Below, piece after piece: positions 39,301 through 47,271 of a stretch of 64,000 nucleotides of DNA. The stretch comes from Aliiroseovarius halocynthiae (GTDB taxonomy: Bacteria; Pseudomonadota; Alphaproteobacteria; Rhodobacterales; Rhodobacteraceae). The stretch covers positions 1,596,670-1,660,669 of the forward strand of contig NZ_ML660019.1 of the NCBI RefSeq assembly GCF_007004645.1, given 5' to 3'. The translations under genes and the position numbers were made by a program. How positions within the stretch are numbered: the stretch's first letter is position 1; each line of letters starts with the position of its first letter. The notes beneath the pieces were generated by a model. It worked only from the letters and a program-made list of their open reading frames with translations. It ran no database searches and had not been told where the DNA came from.

Positions 39301-40164
39301 GACCTGCCTGATGGTGTGACCTATGAATGGACCGGCGATCAAGAGGACGAGGCCGAAAGTCAGGCCTTCCTTGGCAAGGCCTTCATTGGTGCACTGGGGC
39401 TGATGTTCATCATCCTTCTGGCACAATTCAACAGCGTCTATAACTCGGTTCTGGTGCTGCTGGCCGTGGTTCTGTCCACAACCGGCGTTCTGATTGGGAT
39501 GATGGTGATGCAACAGCCCTTCTCGATCATCATGACTGGCACCGGGATCGTCGCGCTGGCAGGGATCGTGGTGAACAACAACATCGTCTTGATTGATACC
39601 TATCAGGACTATGCCCGCCACATGCCCCGGATCGAGGCGATCACCCGCACGGCCGAGGCACGGATCCGTCCCGTTCTGCTGACCACCATCACCACGATGG
39701 CCGGTCTGGCCCCGATGATGTTCGGCCTGTCGCTGGACTTCTTTGGCGGCGGCTATTCCATCGACAGCCCCACGGCACTGTGGTGGAAACAGCTGGCGAC
39801 GGCTGTGGTCTTCGGCTTGGGCATCGCAACTGTGCTGACGCTGGTCTTTACGCCGTCAATGCTGGCGCTCAGGGTTTGGATTTCGGCGGGTGCCTATCGG
39901 TCGCTTACTTTGCTGGAAAGCGTTGCACACAGCTCGGGTCAGACAGCCCGTGACCGGATGCTTGAAAAAGCCGCGAAAAAGCAAGACCTGCACGAGCTGC
40001 AATGGGTCGACGATGACCCCGTCGCAGCACCCGTCGTCGCAGCAGATCCCAAAGCCATGCGCAAGGCGACCCCGCCCCCGGCCACAGCAGAGGCTTTGCA
40101 AGATCCATCTGATCCCGACCCAAAGCCGCTCAAATCACGCGGCGGTAAGGAAGCGGCAGAATAA
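36382..40164 (+). CDS. RND efflux pump, inner-membrane permease
   Basis: This is a 1260-residue RND transporter with the usual 12 membrane helices and two large periplasmic loops. Helix 4 reads LAVGMLVDGAIVVVEY: it keeps one of the two acidic residues of AcrB and has Gly at the second. The N-terminus is typical (FVILSVLAGTIAYVSLPKEGEPDIEIP). The C-terminal cytoplasmic tail is long (about 90 residues) and rich in Pro, Asp and Lys. No TolC-like gene is nearby, so the outer channel is encoded elsewhere. The drug or lipid substrate cannot be read from sequence. Confidence 0.93.
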   Translation: MTAIIDWASERARMVIAFVILSVLAGTIAYVSLPKEGEPDIEIPALFVSVPFPGISAADAEQLLVRPMETELADIDGLKTMSSTAAEGYAGVALEFEFGWDKTKVMADVRDAMNNAEADFPMGADSYSVNEINFSEFPIIIVNLTGNVPERTLVQIARDLQDRLEGLDSVLEASLAGYRDEMIEVEIDPLKLEAYNVTAGELISVVQNNNQLIAAGDIKTPTGSTAVKIPSSFDELQDIYDLPIKVNDDSVVTLGDLATIRLTFEDREGTARFNGDTTVALQVVKRKGFNLIGTAAEVRRIVDETRADWPAELQQAIGVGVSNDQSIIVDSMVRQLEGSVVTAIALVMIVVLGALGTRPALLVGFAIPTSFLLTFALFGALGVTISNIVMFGLILAVGMLVDGAIVVVEYADKKIKLGVGPMQAYTMAAKRMFWPIVSSTATTLCAFLPMLFWPGIPGQFMGWLPKTLIYVLSASLLVALVYLPVVGGVSGRISRLFGTLSKALSYAPIWIRLPLAVVSAYVLFLSGLQLLNPGYIFGGTSPFSGIMAILPGALMFIIGASGTSIAMGSIDWHMPWYRKDDHIHGGYQRTPFGRVIHFIAGNPIMPIVSIAAVVAFVVATFATFSQNSLGVEFFTDSEPEQAIVYVRGRGNLSVAEKDAMVRQAEEIALNTKGIESVFAFAGAGGLNQNTGGASGPRDSVGQLQIELVAWDDRPSVETDAPLFGIIPFTTSEIDPEYDGDYVMNVLEQRLKTIPGIRIEVLNLNRGPASAKPVHLRLKGDNWDALQAATAAAVAKFESTPGLNAIEDTLPLPGIDWELQVDVAEAGRFGTNVATVGGMVQLITNGILLDTMRVDSSDEEIEIRVRLPEEDRVLSTLDTLRLRTPGGLVPLSNFVTRTPVPSFAQIDRVDQSRYYDVKSAVVSDLVRLTDEDGFDQVVPLEDTEALMAENPDLTRTPVTPAERIATLTDWIESTDLPDGVTYEWTGDQEDEAESQAFLGKAFIGALGLMFIILLAQFNSVYNSVLVLLAVVLSTTGVLIGMMVMQQPFSIIMTGTGIVALAGIVVNNNIVLIDTYQDYARHMPRIEAITRTAEARIRPVLLTTITTMAGLAPMMFGLSLDFFGGGYSIDSPTALWWKQLATAVVFGLGIATVLTLVFTPSMLALRVWISAGAYRSLTLLESVAHSSGQTARDRMLEKAAKKQDLHELQWVDDDPVAAPVVAADPKAMRKATPPPATAEALQDPSDPDPKPLKSRGGKEAAE

Positions 40165-40167
40165 AAG

Positions 40168-40200
40168 AAAGGCGCGGAACACTCCGCGCCTTTTTTGTTT
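40168..40200 (+). terminator. Terminator of the RND operon
   Basis: GGCGCGGA-ACAC-TCCGCGCC is followed by TTTTTTGTTT, six bases after the pump stop codon. Confidence 0.92.
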
Positions 40201-40219
40201 CCATGACGTGTCTGGCGTC

Positions 40220-42046
40220 TTAGCCCGCCAGTGCCTCCGGCTCGTCCTCGCTGGCCTGACGCGCCCACATTGCGGCATAGCGGCCACCCTGTTCCAGCAA
40301 CGCGTCATGCGTGCCTTGTTCGACGATGACGCCATCCTCTAACACGACGATTTCATCCGCATCCACAATGGTGGACAGACGGTGGGCGATAGTGATCACC
40401 GTACGCCCCTGCCCCATCTCGCTGAGACTGTCCTGAATGTCGCGCTCGGTCTGGCTGTCCAAAGCCGAGGTCGCTTCGTCCAACAGCAGGATTGGTGGGT
40501 TCTTCAGAAGCGTCCGCGCAATACCGACGCGCTGCTTTTCACCACCCGACAGCTTTAACCCACGTTCACCGACCTGCGTTTCATAGCCTTCCGGCAGCTC
40601 GTTGATAAAGTCGTGGATCTTGGCGGCCTTCGCGGCGGCCTCGATCTCGGTCCGTGACGCCTCGGGGCGACCATAGGCGATATTGTACAACACCGTGTCG
40701 TTGAACAGGACCGTATCCTGCGGGACCACACCGATCTGCGCATGAAGGCTGTCTTGGGTCACGTCGCGCACGTCTTGCCCGTCGATGGACAGACTGCCGC
40801 CGTTCACATCATAAAATCGGAACAACAGACGTCCGATGGTGGACTTCCCAGATCCAGACGGGCCAACGATGGCCACGGTTTTTCCCGCCCCCACCTCCAA
40901 CGACACACCTTTCAGAATGGGCCGCGCAGCATCATAGCCGAAATGCACATCCTTGAAGGATAGCGCCCCGCCGGTCACGGCAATCTCAGCCGCATCTGGC
41001 TTATCCGTGACGTCAGCAGGCTGTTCAAGCAGGTCAAACATCTCGCTCATATCCACCAGCGCCTGCCTGATCTCGCGATAGACAGTGCCAAGAAAATTCA
41101 AAGGCATGGTGATCTGGATCATATAGGCGTTGACCATGACAAAATCGCCAACCGTCAGCTGTCCGTTCTGCACGCCGAGCGCCGCCAGAACCATCACAGC
41201 CACCAAACCGCCGGTGATCAAAAGCGCCTGACCGAAGTTCAGGAATGCCAACGAATACGAAGTCTTCAGGGCAGCTTGTTCATACCCCGCCATCGCGCCG
41301 TCATACCGCGCCGCCTCGCGCTTTTCGGCACCAAAATACTTGACAGTTTCAAAGTTCAACAGGCTGTCGATGGCTTTTTGGTTGGCGTCCGTGTCTTGAT
41401 CATTCATTTCCTTGCGGATCTTCACGCGCCATTCGGTCACTTTGAAGGTGAACCAGACATAGGCCCAGATCGTGACCACCACGACCGCCAAATACCAAAC
41501 GTCGAACGTAGCGAAGAGGATCAGGGCAATCAGGCCAAGCTCTAGGATCAGTGGCCCCATGGAAAACAGCATGAAGCGCAGCAGGAACTCGACCCCTTTC
41601 ACACCGCGCTCGATGATGCGGCTAAGGCCACCAGTCTTTCGCGTGATGTGATAGCGCATGGACAAGCGGTGGATGTGGGTGAATGTCTCAAGCGCCAATT
41701 GGCGCAGCGCGCGCTGGCCAACACGCGCAAAGATGACGTCGCGCAGCTGTTGGAACCCGTTGGTCATCAGGCGCGCCATGCCATAGGCCAATGTCAGGCC
41801 GACAGCCCCCGCCCCAAGCATATATGCCGGCGCGGTGCTTTCTCCGGCCAGCTCGTTTACTGCCCAGCCATAGAACCACGGCGTTGCCACGGCGACAATT
41901 TTGGACAGAAGCAGCACCAACATCGCCAGCACAACACGGCGTTTCACCCAAGGGTGATCCGCGGGCCATAGGTACGGAGCGACGCGCTGGATGGTGCGCC
42001 AATTGTTGTCTGGAAGCTCGGTAGACGTGATGCGGCTGGGCGCCAT
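40220..42046 (-). CDS. Atm1-like ABC exporter (fused permease-ATPase)
   Basis: The 608-residue half-transporter has six membrane helices in the first 320 residues, with MRYHITRKTGGLSRIIERG typical of the Atm1/ABCB7/HMT1 family. The ATPase domain at about 360-600 carries Walker A GPSGSGKSTIGRLL, signature LSGGEKQRVGIART, and Walker B ILLLDEATSALDS. Relatives export glutathione-linked metals or persulfides. I chose MAPSRITSTEL as the start; the longer frame reaches into the divergent ArsR promoter. The divergent ArsR gene supports a metal-linked role, but this is inference. Confidence 0.88.
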   Translation of the reverse strand: MAPSRITSTELPDNNWRTIQRVAPYLWPADHPWVKRRVVLAMLVLLLSKIVAVATPWFYGWAVNELAGESTAPAYMLGAGAVGLTLAYGMARLMTNGFQQLRDVIFARVGQRALRQLALETFTHIHRLSMRYHITRKTGGLSRIIERGVKGVEFLLRFMLFSMGPLILELGLIALILFATFDVWYLAVVVVTIWAYVWFTFKVTEWRVKIRKEMNDQDTDANQKAIDSLLNFETVKYFGAEKREAARYDGAMAGYEQAALKTSYSLAFLNFGQALLITGGLVAVMVLAALGVQNGQLTVGDFVMVNAYMIQITMPLNFLGTVYREIRQALVDMSEMFDLLEQPADVTDKPDAAEIAVTGGALSFKDVHFGYDAARPILKGVSLEVGAGKTVAIVGPSGSGKSTIGRLLFRFYDVNGGSLSIDGQDVRDVTQDSLHAQIGVVPQDTVLFNDTVLYNIAYGRPEASRTEIEAAAKAAKIHDFINELPEGYETQVGERGLKLSGGEKQRVGIARTLLKNPPILLLDEATSALDSQTERDIQDSLSEMGQGRTVITIAHRLSTIVDADEIVVLEDGVIVEQGTHDALLEQGGRYAAMWARQASEDEPEALAG

Positions 42047-42108
42047 AATATCGGGTCCTGGCTGTTGTGGATCGTTAGGCGGTGCAGGTTCTGACTTGCA
42101 TCGTTTCA

Positions 42109-42132
42109 ATATTTCATTAATATTTGAAATAT
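42109..42132. promoter_or_regulatory. Probable ArsR operator overlapping the arsR start codon
   Basis: ATATTTCA and TGAAATAT are perfect eight-base arms separated by TTAATATT. The right arm ends inside the ATG of the ArsR gene, and the site lies 62 bases upstream of the Atm1-like start. Arms of this TTCA/TGAA kind are usual for ArsR/SmtB operators. Binding would block both divergent genes. Confidence 0.6.
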
Positions 42133-42460
42133 GGAACAGAGTCGAGTCCTGAAATCCCTTGCCGCCATGGCTCATGATACACGGCTTGAGATCGTGCGGC
42201 TTCTTGTGCCTCGCGGTGACGACGGGCTGTGTGCAGGCGAGATTGCGCAGACGCTTGAGGTATCGGCCTCGGGTCTGTCATTTCACCTGTCACAGCTAGA
42301 ACACGCCGGGCTTTTGACATCGCGCAAGGAAAGTCGCCATGTGATCTATGCGGCAGACCGGGCGGCACTGGGTGGCGTCATTTCCTATCTTCTGAACGAT
42401 TGCTGCGCTGGTGCGGCCGATGTATCGGGTTGCATTATGCCCTCTGCGAAGACCCGATAA
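42131..42460 (+). CDS. ArsR family transcriptional regulator
   Basis: The 109-residue winged-helix repressor has the recognition helix region AGEIAQTLEVSASGLSFHLSQLEHAGLLTSRKESRHVIY. Metal or thiol sensing may use cysteines in LLNDCCAG and SGCIMPS at the C-terminus. The ELCVCDL-type metal box is replaced by DGLCAGEI, with a single Cys. No ribosome site precedes the ATG, and a start 12 codons later would truncate the first helix, so a leaderless transcript is possible. It probably controls itself and the divergent exporter. Confidence 0.88.
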   Translation: MEQSRVLKSLAAMAHDTRLEIVRLLVPRGDDGLCAGEIAQTLEVSASGLSFHLSQLEHAGLLTSRKESRHVIYAADRAALGGVISYLLNDCCAGAADVSGCIMPSAKTR

Positions 42461-42515
42461 GCGGCGTTGCCCCTCGCCCCTCGGGGCTCACACCCGAACA
42501 TTTACAACAAGGAAG
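42461..42515 (+). repeat. Intergenic repeat family, copy C
   Basis: This is a more diverged copy: GCGTTGCCCCTCGCCCC, GGGGCTCACACCCGAACATTT and ACAACAAGGAAGA. It begins directly after the ArsR stop. Same order and orientation as copies A and B. Confidence 0.6.
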
Positions 42516-42530
42516 ATCAGCCCTATTTGA

Positions 42531-43766
42531 TCAATTCGGGATAGTGAAGACCTGGCCGGGATAGATCAAATCCGGATCGGTAATTTGGTTGCGGTTGGCA
42601 TCGAAGACGCGCACATAAAGCGGCCCGTCACCCAACGTATCGCGCGCAATAGCCCACAATGTGGATCCGGGCTGAACAGTTACAGCCTCGACCTGCGCAC
42701 CCGTGCCCGACTGAGCAGTCGCCGCTGCGATCTGGGCCACGTCTTCGCGTTTGAACGGGGTTTCCGTGCGTGACGTGACCGTGCCGTCTGCGGCAAGTTC
42801 ATCCACACGCAGCGTATATACGCCAGACGCCACATCAGGCAGAGGCAGGCGCCATTGGCCGTTTTGCGGGATGGGTGCAGTTTTGATTGGCGCATTGTCC
42901 AGATAGACCCGCAACGCTCCGCCGCCCGAGGCGCGGCCGGACAAGGCGACCTCGCCCTGTTCATCATATGCGATCGAGTCGATGATCACGTTCTGTACAG
43001 CGACGCTGCTAAACCCATCTTGCAAAACGGTAATGCCCTCATCATCCGCCAGCAAAACACGCGGGGTTTGCAGGGAGGGCTGAGTATCCTCAGTGACCTC
43101 TGCTCCATTCGCCGGGTCAGCAGGTGCATCTGGTCCTTCAGAAGCGACCTCCGCAGTAACCGCATCAGTCGCTTCGTTCTCGGCGCTTGGGGCCGCAGTG
43201 CTCGGCTCGATCAACACAGTCGATGCTTCGGCCAGTTCGGCAATTACCTCGCCCGCTTCGTTCAGCCCAAGCAGGCTGAGCTGGCCCGAGCTGCTGACGG
43301 GCAAGTCCAAGAAGGCCACGAAGTTGCCTGCGCCATCCACCTCGACAGTTTCTACTGGGGCACCGTTCAGGAACAATTGTACGGTCGACCCCGGCGCGGC
43401 TTGCCCCGCGATTACCGTATTGCCATCGGGGTCAACACGCACAACGTCAAAGGACGGCACAATCGCAGAAGGCGTTGGTGCAACTTCTGGTGCCTCATCC
43501 TCGGCGCTTTCCGGTGCTGACGCGGGCGCTTCGGTTTCGATCGTGTCAGCTAGAATGTCAGGTTGAGCATCAGTCGATGCAGAGCTGTCATCGGAGGCCT
43601 GCTCGTGGGGCGCAACGGCGGTCGGTATGTCCGCAACGGGCACAGGACCCTTCGCCTGATCGCGCGTACCCAAAGTTAAATACCCAAGCACCGCCGCGAT
43701 CACTGCAGCGCCAATGCCAATCCAGATTTTGCCAGCGCCAGCAGCACTGTGCGTCTCGTCCGTCAT
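42531..43766 (-). CDS. LysM-domain envelope protein
   Basis: The 411-residue protein starts at MTDETHSAAG with AGGGG six bases upstream. It has one membrane helix at about residues 13-32 (IWIGIGAAVIAAVLGYLTLG) and a long acidic Ala/Pro/Glu-rich stretch. Two or three bacterial Ig-like segments follow (VIAGQAAPGSTVQLFLNG; VALSGRASGGGALRVYLDN), and then a C-terminal LysM domain at about 362-411 (VQPGSTLWAIARDTLGDG ... IYPGQVFTIP). It should bind peptidoglycan from the inner membrane. This layout is common in Rhodobacteraceae; the role is unknown. Confidence 0.82.
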   Translation of the reverse strand: MTDETHSAAGAGKIWIGIGAAVIAAVLGYLTLGTRDQAKGPVPVADIPTAVAPHEQASDDSSASTDAQPDILADTIETEAPASAPESAEDEAPEVAPTPSAIVPSFDVVRVDPDGNTVIAGQAAPGSTVQLFLNGAPVETVEVDGAGNFVAFLDLPVSSSGQLSLLGLNEAGEVIAELAEASTVLIEPSTAAPSAENEATDAVTAEVASEGPDAPADPANGAEVTEDTQPSLQTPRVLLADDEGITVLQDGFSSVAVQNVIIDSIAYDEQGEVALSGRASGGGALRVYLDNAPIKTAPIPQNGQWRLPLPDVASGVYTLRVDELAADGTVTSRTETPFKREDVAQIAAATAQSGTGAQVEAVTVQPGSTLWAIARDTLGDGPLYVRVFDANRNQITDPDLIYPGQVFTIPN

Positions 43767-43874
43767 CTTCATCCCCTGTTGCGATCTTCGTGCCGCTGCT
43801 ATCTTGCCCGACCCTAGCAATCCCGGTAACACCGGTCAAAAGATCATTCATTTCTCGCGTTCTAGGAGACCCCA

Positions 43875-44432
43875 ATGACACACCACACAGCCTCGATCTG
43901 CGTCTATTGCGGTTCGCGCATGGGCAGCGACCCCGCCTATCGCGCGTCAGCCGAGCGCCTTGGCAAAGCGCTGGCAGAAAACACCTGGCGGCTGGTTTAT
44001 GGCGCGGGCGATGTGGGGCTGATGGGTGAGGTGGCAAAGGCGGCCCAAGATGCAGGCGCTGACACGTTCGGCGTGATCCCCGAACATCTTCTGAACTGGG
44101 AAGTCGGCAAGCGTGATCTGACCAGCTTTATCGTCACCGAGAACATGCATGAACGTAAGAAGGTCATGTTCATGAACTCGGACGCTGTTGTCGTGTTGCC
44201 CGGTGGCGCTGGATCGCTGGACGAGTTTTTCGAGATCCTGACATGGCGCCAGTTGGGGCTGCACAAAAAACCGATCCTGCTTTTGAACGTAAACGGGTTC
44301 TGGGATCCGTTGGTCGGGCTAATTGACCACGTAATCGATCAGGGTTTTGCCGAGGACAGCCTGAAAGGCTTCATCACCGTCGTAGATGACACGGATCAGG
44401 CGATTGAGGCTTTGCGCAACGCTCTTTCCTGA
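43875..44432 (+). CDS. LOG family protein (nucleoside 5'-monophosphate phosphoribohydrolase)
   Basis: LOG proteins split the base from nucleoside monophosphates, including cytokinin ribotides. The 185-residue protein begins with SICVYCGSRMGSD and has LVYGAGDVGLMG, MHERKKVMF and the signature PGGAGSLDEFFEILTW, with Ser where Thr is usual. TAGGAG lies upstream. Its 3' end overlaps the convergent rarD gene by 37 bases. Confidence 0.9.
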   Translation: MTHHTASICVYCGSRMGSDPAYRASAERLGKALAENTWRLVYGAGDVGLMGEVAKAAQDAGADTFGVIPEHLLNWEVGKRDLTSFIVTENMHERKKVMFMNSDAVVVLPGGAGSLDEFFEILTWRQLGLHKKPILLLNVNGFWDPLVGLIDHVIDQGFAEDSLKGFITVVDDTDQAIEALRNALS

Positions 44433-45313
44433 CGGATCGCTGATACGGAATAGATCGCGAGTGCGACCCAAATCAGCGGCAACGCAAGGCTGTGCCACAC
44501 CGTGATCGGCTCGGCAAAAATGAAGGCTGCACATAGAAATTGCAGGCTGGGGTTCAGGTATTGAATCACGCCAATTGTCGCCAGCGGCAGTTGCTTTGAG
44601 GCATAGCTGAACAGCATCAACGGCCCCGCCGTCAGAGCCCCAGATCCAATCAGCATAAGCGTGTCAAAAAGGTCACGGCCGAATGTGGCAAGGTGACGAT
44701 CAAACAGCCCCGTCCAGCCCTGCGTGTGAATGCCCCACAGCCAGAACAGCGCCAAGGGCGATATCAACAGCACTTCGCCCGTCACCGACACAACAGGACC
44801 AGCGTTGACGGATTTCTTGATCGCACCATATATGGCAAAGGTCGCTGCAAGGAACAAAGAGATCCAGGGCGGCACACCCAGACCATAGGTCAAGAGAAGC
44901 ACAGCCAGCGCTGCAACCATCACAGCGATGGACTTTCCGCGGCCCAGCACCTCGCCAAAGATCAATCGACCCAGAAGGACGGCGACCAGAGGGAAGATAT
45001 AGTACCCAAGGCTGGCCTCGACCGCTTTGCCGATCTGGATCGATATAATAAACCCGCCCCAATTGGCCGAGATCATCAGGCCGGCCAGTGCCACCAGCCC
45101 GATCGTGCGCGGATCGCGAAACAGGCGCGGCACTTCTCGCAACCGTCCTTGTAATAGAAGAAGCGCGCTGAACAAAACCAGCGACCAAACACTACGGTGG
45201 CTTAGCAGTTCCAGCGGCGGAATATGCGCCAGTGCTTTATAGTAAAGCGGCGAAAGGCCCCAAATCGTACAGGCCAGCAGCACTGCCAACACAGCTTTTC
45301 GGCTGTCGCTCAT
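44396..45313 (-). CDS. rarD: RarD/EamA-type transporter
   Basis: The 305-residue protein has about ten hydrophobic helices and the RarD N-terminus (CTIWGLSPLYYKALAHIPPLELLSHR). NWGGFIISIQIGKAVEASLGYYIFPL and the later IGVIQYLNPSLQF are typical of the drug/metabolite transporter superfamily. It overlaps the convergent LOG gene by 37 bases at the 3' end. The substrate is unknown. Confidence 0.9.
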   Translation of the reverse strand: MSDSRKAVLAVLLACTIWGLSPLYYKALAHIPPLELLSHRSVWSLVLFSALLLLQGRLREVPRLFRDPRTIGLVALAGLMISANWGGFIISIQIGKAVEASLGYYIFPLVAVLLGRLIFGEVLGRGKSIAVMVAALAVLLLTYGLGVPPWISLFLAATFAIYGAIKKSVNAGPVVSVTGEVLLISPLALFWLWGIHTQGWTGLFDRHLATFGRDLFDTLMLIGSGALTAGPLMLFSYASKQLPLATIGVIQYLNPSLQFLCAAFIFAEPITVWHSLALPLIWVALAIYSVSAIRQERALRKASIA

Positions 45314-45371
45314 TCCTGTCTCCTGTGGGTTGTCATCCGGGCGTTTTTTTCCACGCCACCAAACAATCCCA

Positions 45372-45749
45372 CTATGCGGATTTGGTCGTCCGCAACAAGC
45401 GTAGAAATGCAGCCGCGAAGGCGATCTCGGTCACGACCGCGATCAGGATCCCAGGACCCGCCATACCGCGCGCCATTTCAAACAGACCTAAAATTGCCAG
45501 CCCCAGCATCATGACGCCAAGGCCAAGTGCGATCGCATGTTGCGCGGCAAGTTCTGAAATGCCCCTTGCAAGGAATGCCGTTGTGGCCACCCCAAAGAAC
45601 ATCACCGCAGCGCGGCGTGCGAAGAATGTCCCGCTTTCATGAGGAGTAACTTCGAACAGGAAATAGATCAGCGCGGGGGTGACCATCAATACAATGCTCA
45701 GCGCACCGCAAAGCGTCGTTGTTGCAATCATCGTGGTTTTAAAGCTCAT
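45372..45749 (-). CDS. Small integral membrane protein of unknown function
   Basis: This 125-residue protein has four hydrophobic segments, at about residues 10-32, 44-62, 70-90 and 96-118, and an FFARRAAVMFFG loop. I do not recognise a family. It lies between rarD and sodB on the same strand, with a terminator upstream from sodB, so it probably has its own promoter. Confidence 0.7.
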   Translation of the reverse strand: MSFKTTMIATTTLCGALSIVLMVTPALIYFLFEVTPHESGTFFARRAAVMFFGVATTAFLARGISELAAQHAIALGLGVMMLGLAILGLFEMARGMAGPGILIAVVTEIAFAAAFLRLLRTTKSA

Positions 45750-45788
45750 CTACCCTATCCATCTTCATCTGGCCGTAGCCAGTGTTCC

Positions 45789-45822
45789 AAAAAAAACGGC
45801 CCCGTCAGAGGGGCCGTTTTAA
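45789..45822 (-). terminator. Terminator of sodB
   Basis: AAAACGGCCCC and GGGGCCGTTTT pair across a six-base loop with a run of eight T on the minus strand, 13 bases after the sodB stop. Confidence 0.93.
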
Positions 45823-45834
45823 GAAGATATGTGC

Positions 45835-46437
45835 TTATCCCAGTCGGGAGGCCACGTTCTCCCAGTTCACCAGATTGTCGAGGAAGTTCGACAGGTAAGC
45901 CGGGCGCTTGTTGCGGAAGTCGATATAGTATGAATGTTCCCACACATCACAGCCCAGCAGAGCAGTCTGACCAAAGCACAGCGGGTTCACGCCGTTTTCG
46001 GTCTTGGTGACTGCCAGCGAACCGTCAGCATTTTTAACCAACCATGCCCAGCCCGAGCCGAACTGACCAGCGCCAGCAGCCGAGAATTGCGACCTGAATT
46101 CGTCAACAGAACCGAAGCTTTCGGTGATCGCTTTTTCCAGCTCACCCGGCATGGCAACCTTGCCCGGACCCATCATTTCCCAGAACTGGTTGTGGTTCCA
46201 CAGCTGCGAGATGTTGTTGAAGATACCGTTCTGCGCAACAGCTTTGTCGTCATAGGTGCCAACGATGATCTCTTCGAGGGTCTTGCCCTCCCACTCGGTG
46301 CCTGCGATCAGCTTGTTGCCGTTATCGACATAAGCTTTGTGGTGCAGGTCATGGTGAAACTCCATGGTTTCAGCCGACATGCCGAATTCGGCCAAAGCAT
46401 CGTGTGCGTAAGGAAGATCGGGAAGTTCAAAAGCCAT
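45835..46437 (-). CDS. sodB: Superoxide dismutase [Fe/Mn]
   Basis: The 200-residue cytosolic enzyme converts superoxide to peroxide and oxygen. Metal ligands are visible as His in MEFHHDLHHKAYV, His in QLWNHNQFW, and Asp/His in CDVWEHSYYIDF. GAGAGQFGSGWAWL with Gln suggests the iron type, though family members can be cambialistic. It is monocistronic by its terminator and the 94-base gap upstream. Confidence 0.95.
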   Translation of the reverse strand: MAFELPDLPYAHDALAEFGMSAETMEFHHDLHHKAYVDNGNKLIAGTEWEGKTLEEIIVGTYDDKAVAQNGIFNNISQLWNHNQFWEMMGPGKVAMPGELEKAITESFGSVDEFRSQFSAAGAGQFGSGWAWLVKNADGSLAVTKTENGVNPLCFGQTALLGCDVWEHSYYIDFRNKRPAYLSNFLDNLVNWENVASRLG

Positions 46438-46531
46438 TTTAGGGCCCCCTGTTCATGCGTGTTTCCGTTGCCCCTTAGATGGGGCAGCGGAAGGGGGAAG
46501 GTCAAGAGGCACAAGGCGTGCTACACCAACT

Positions 46532-46957
46532 TTAGTCCTTGATCTGGCAGCGCCCGGTATCACGGAACGTATTGCTGTAGCCCAGTGGCGTCATCGTGAT
46601 CACAGCTTTCATTGAGGGCTTGAAAATGGACAGGCGATAGGACTGATTTGCATAGCTTACACCGCTGGCATTCGTGGCCGAGCCTTTAACATCGCCCAGC
46701 TTGTATTTGAACGAGATTTTCTTCGCACTCTCGGCGATCTTGGACGTTACAACCGGACTGCCCATATAATGATCAATCACGCCGTCAATTATCTTAGCTT
46801 TTCCGGTTGACCGATCATAGTCGACATAGATGGTTGGCCCCATCCAGTTGCCGCCTGAACGCTTCATTTGCAGGTCACATTTATAGGTTTCTGAAAATGC
46901 TGGGCTAACAAAAATATTTGCAGTGATTATCGCTGTCTGAGCCAATATCAATTTCAT
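46532..46957 (-). CDS. Secreted protein of unknown function
   Basis: The 141-residue protein starts MKLILAQTAI with AGAGGAT nine bases upstream. A signal peptide of about 23 residues ends near VSPAFSETYKC. The mature part has beta-strand character and two cysteines, one near each end, likely a disulfide. GC is lower than in neighbours. The frame stays open for 60 codons upstream, but that stretch has no start context and no coding look. Family unknown. Confidence 0.65.
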   Translation of the reverse strand: MKLILAQTAIITANIFVSPAFSETYKCDLQMKRSGGNWMGPTIYVDYDRSTGKAKIIDGVIDHYMGSPVVTSKIAESAKKISFKYKLGDVKGSATNASGVSYANQSYRLSIFKPSMKAVITMTPLGYSNTFRDTGRCQIKD

Positions 46958-47271
46958 AAATAAAATCCTCTCGCCATAGTCGAGCAAGGATCTAAAGGAT
47001 GTCGCATAATTGCAACCTAGTTCTCGGATCAATGGGCGGTTTGTACCGAAGGACCGGTAGCCCCCAATCGCATCGACTGACGTCTGGCTATTTAATGATG
47101 CTCGCCAGCGCGCCGAGTGGACAAGCTGCACATACACATAAAAAATCTCGCCCTACACCGGCATGGTGTGAGGGCGAGATAAGCAATCGCTACACTGTTA
47201 CGCATGGCATAACGGTAAGCATATTCACCTTATGGTTGCAAGTGATTTATATCCTAAGGATCAGGTCGACG
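46958..47271. other. Gene-free region between the secreted protein and soxG
   Basis: These 314 bases carry the sox operon terminator (47140-47180). The bases just after the soxG stop are AT-rich and include the imperfect palindrome GTTACGC-ATG-GCATAAC. I see no gene or RNA structure beyond these. Confidence 0.6.
47140..47180 (-). terminator. Terminator of the sox operon
   Basis: TCTCGCCCTCACACC and GGTGTAGGGCGAGA (minus-strand reading) form a 14-base stem with one bulged base, followed by TTTTTTAT. It lies about 95 bases past the soxG stop, unusually far. Confidence 0.85.
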
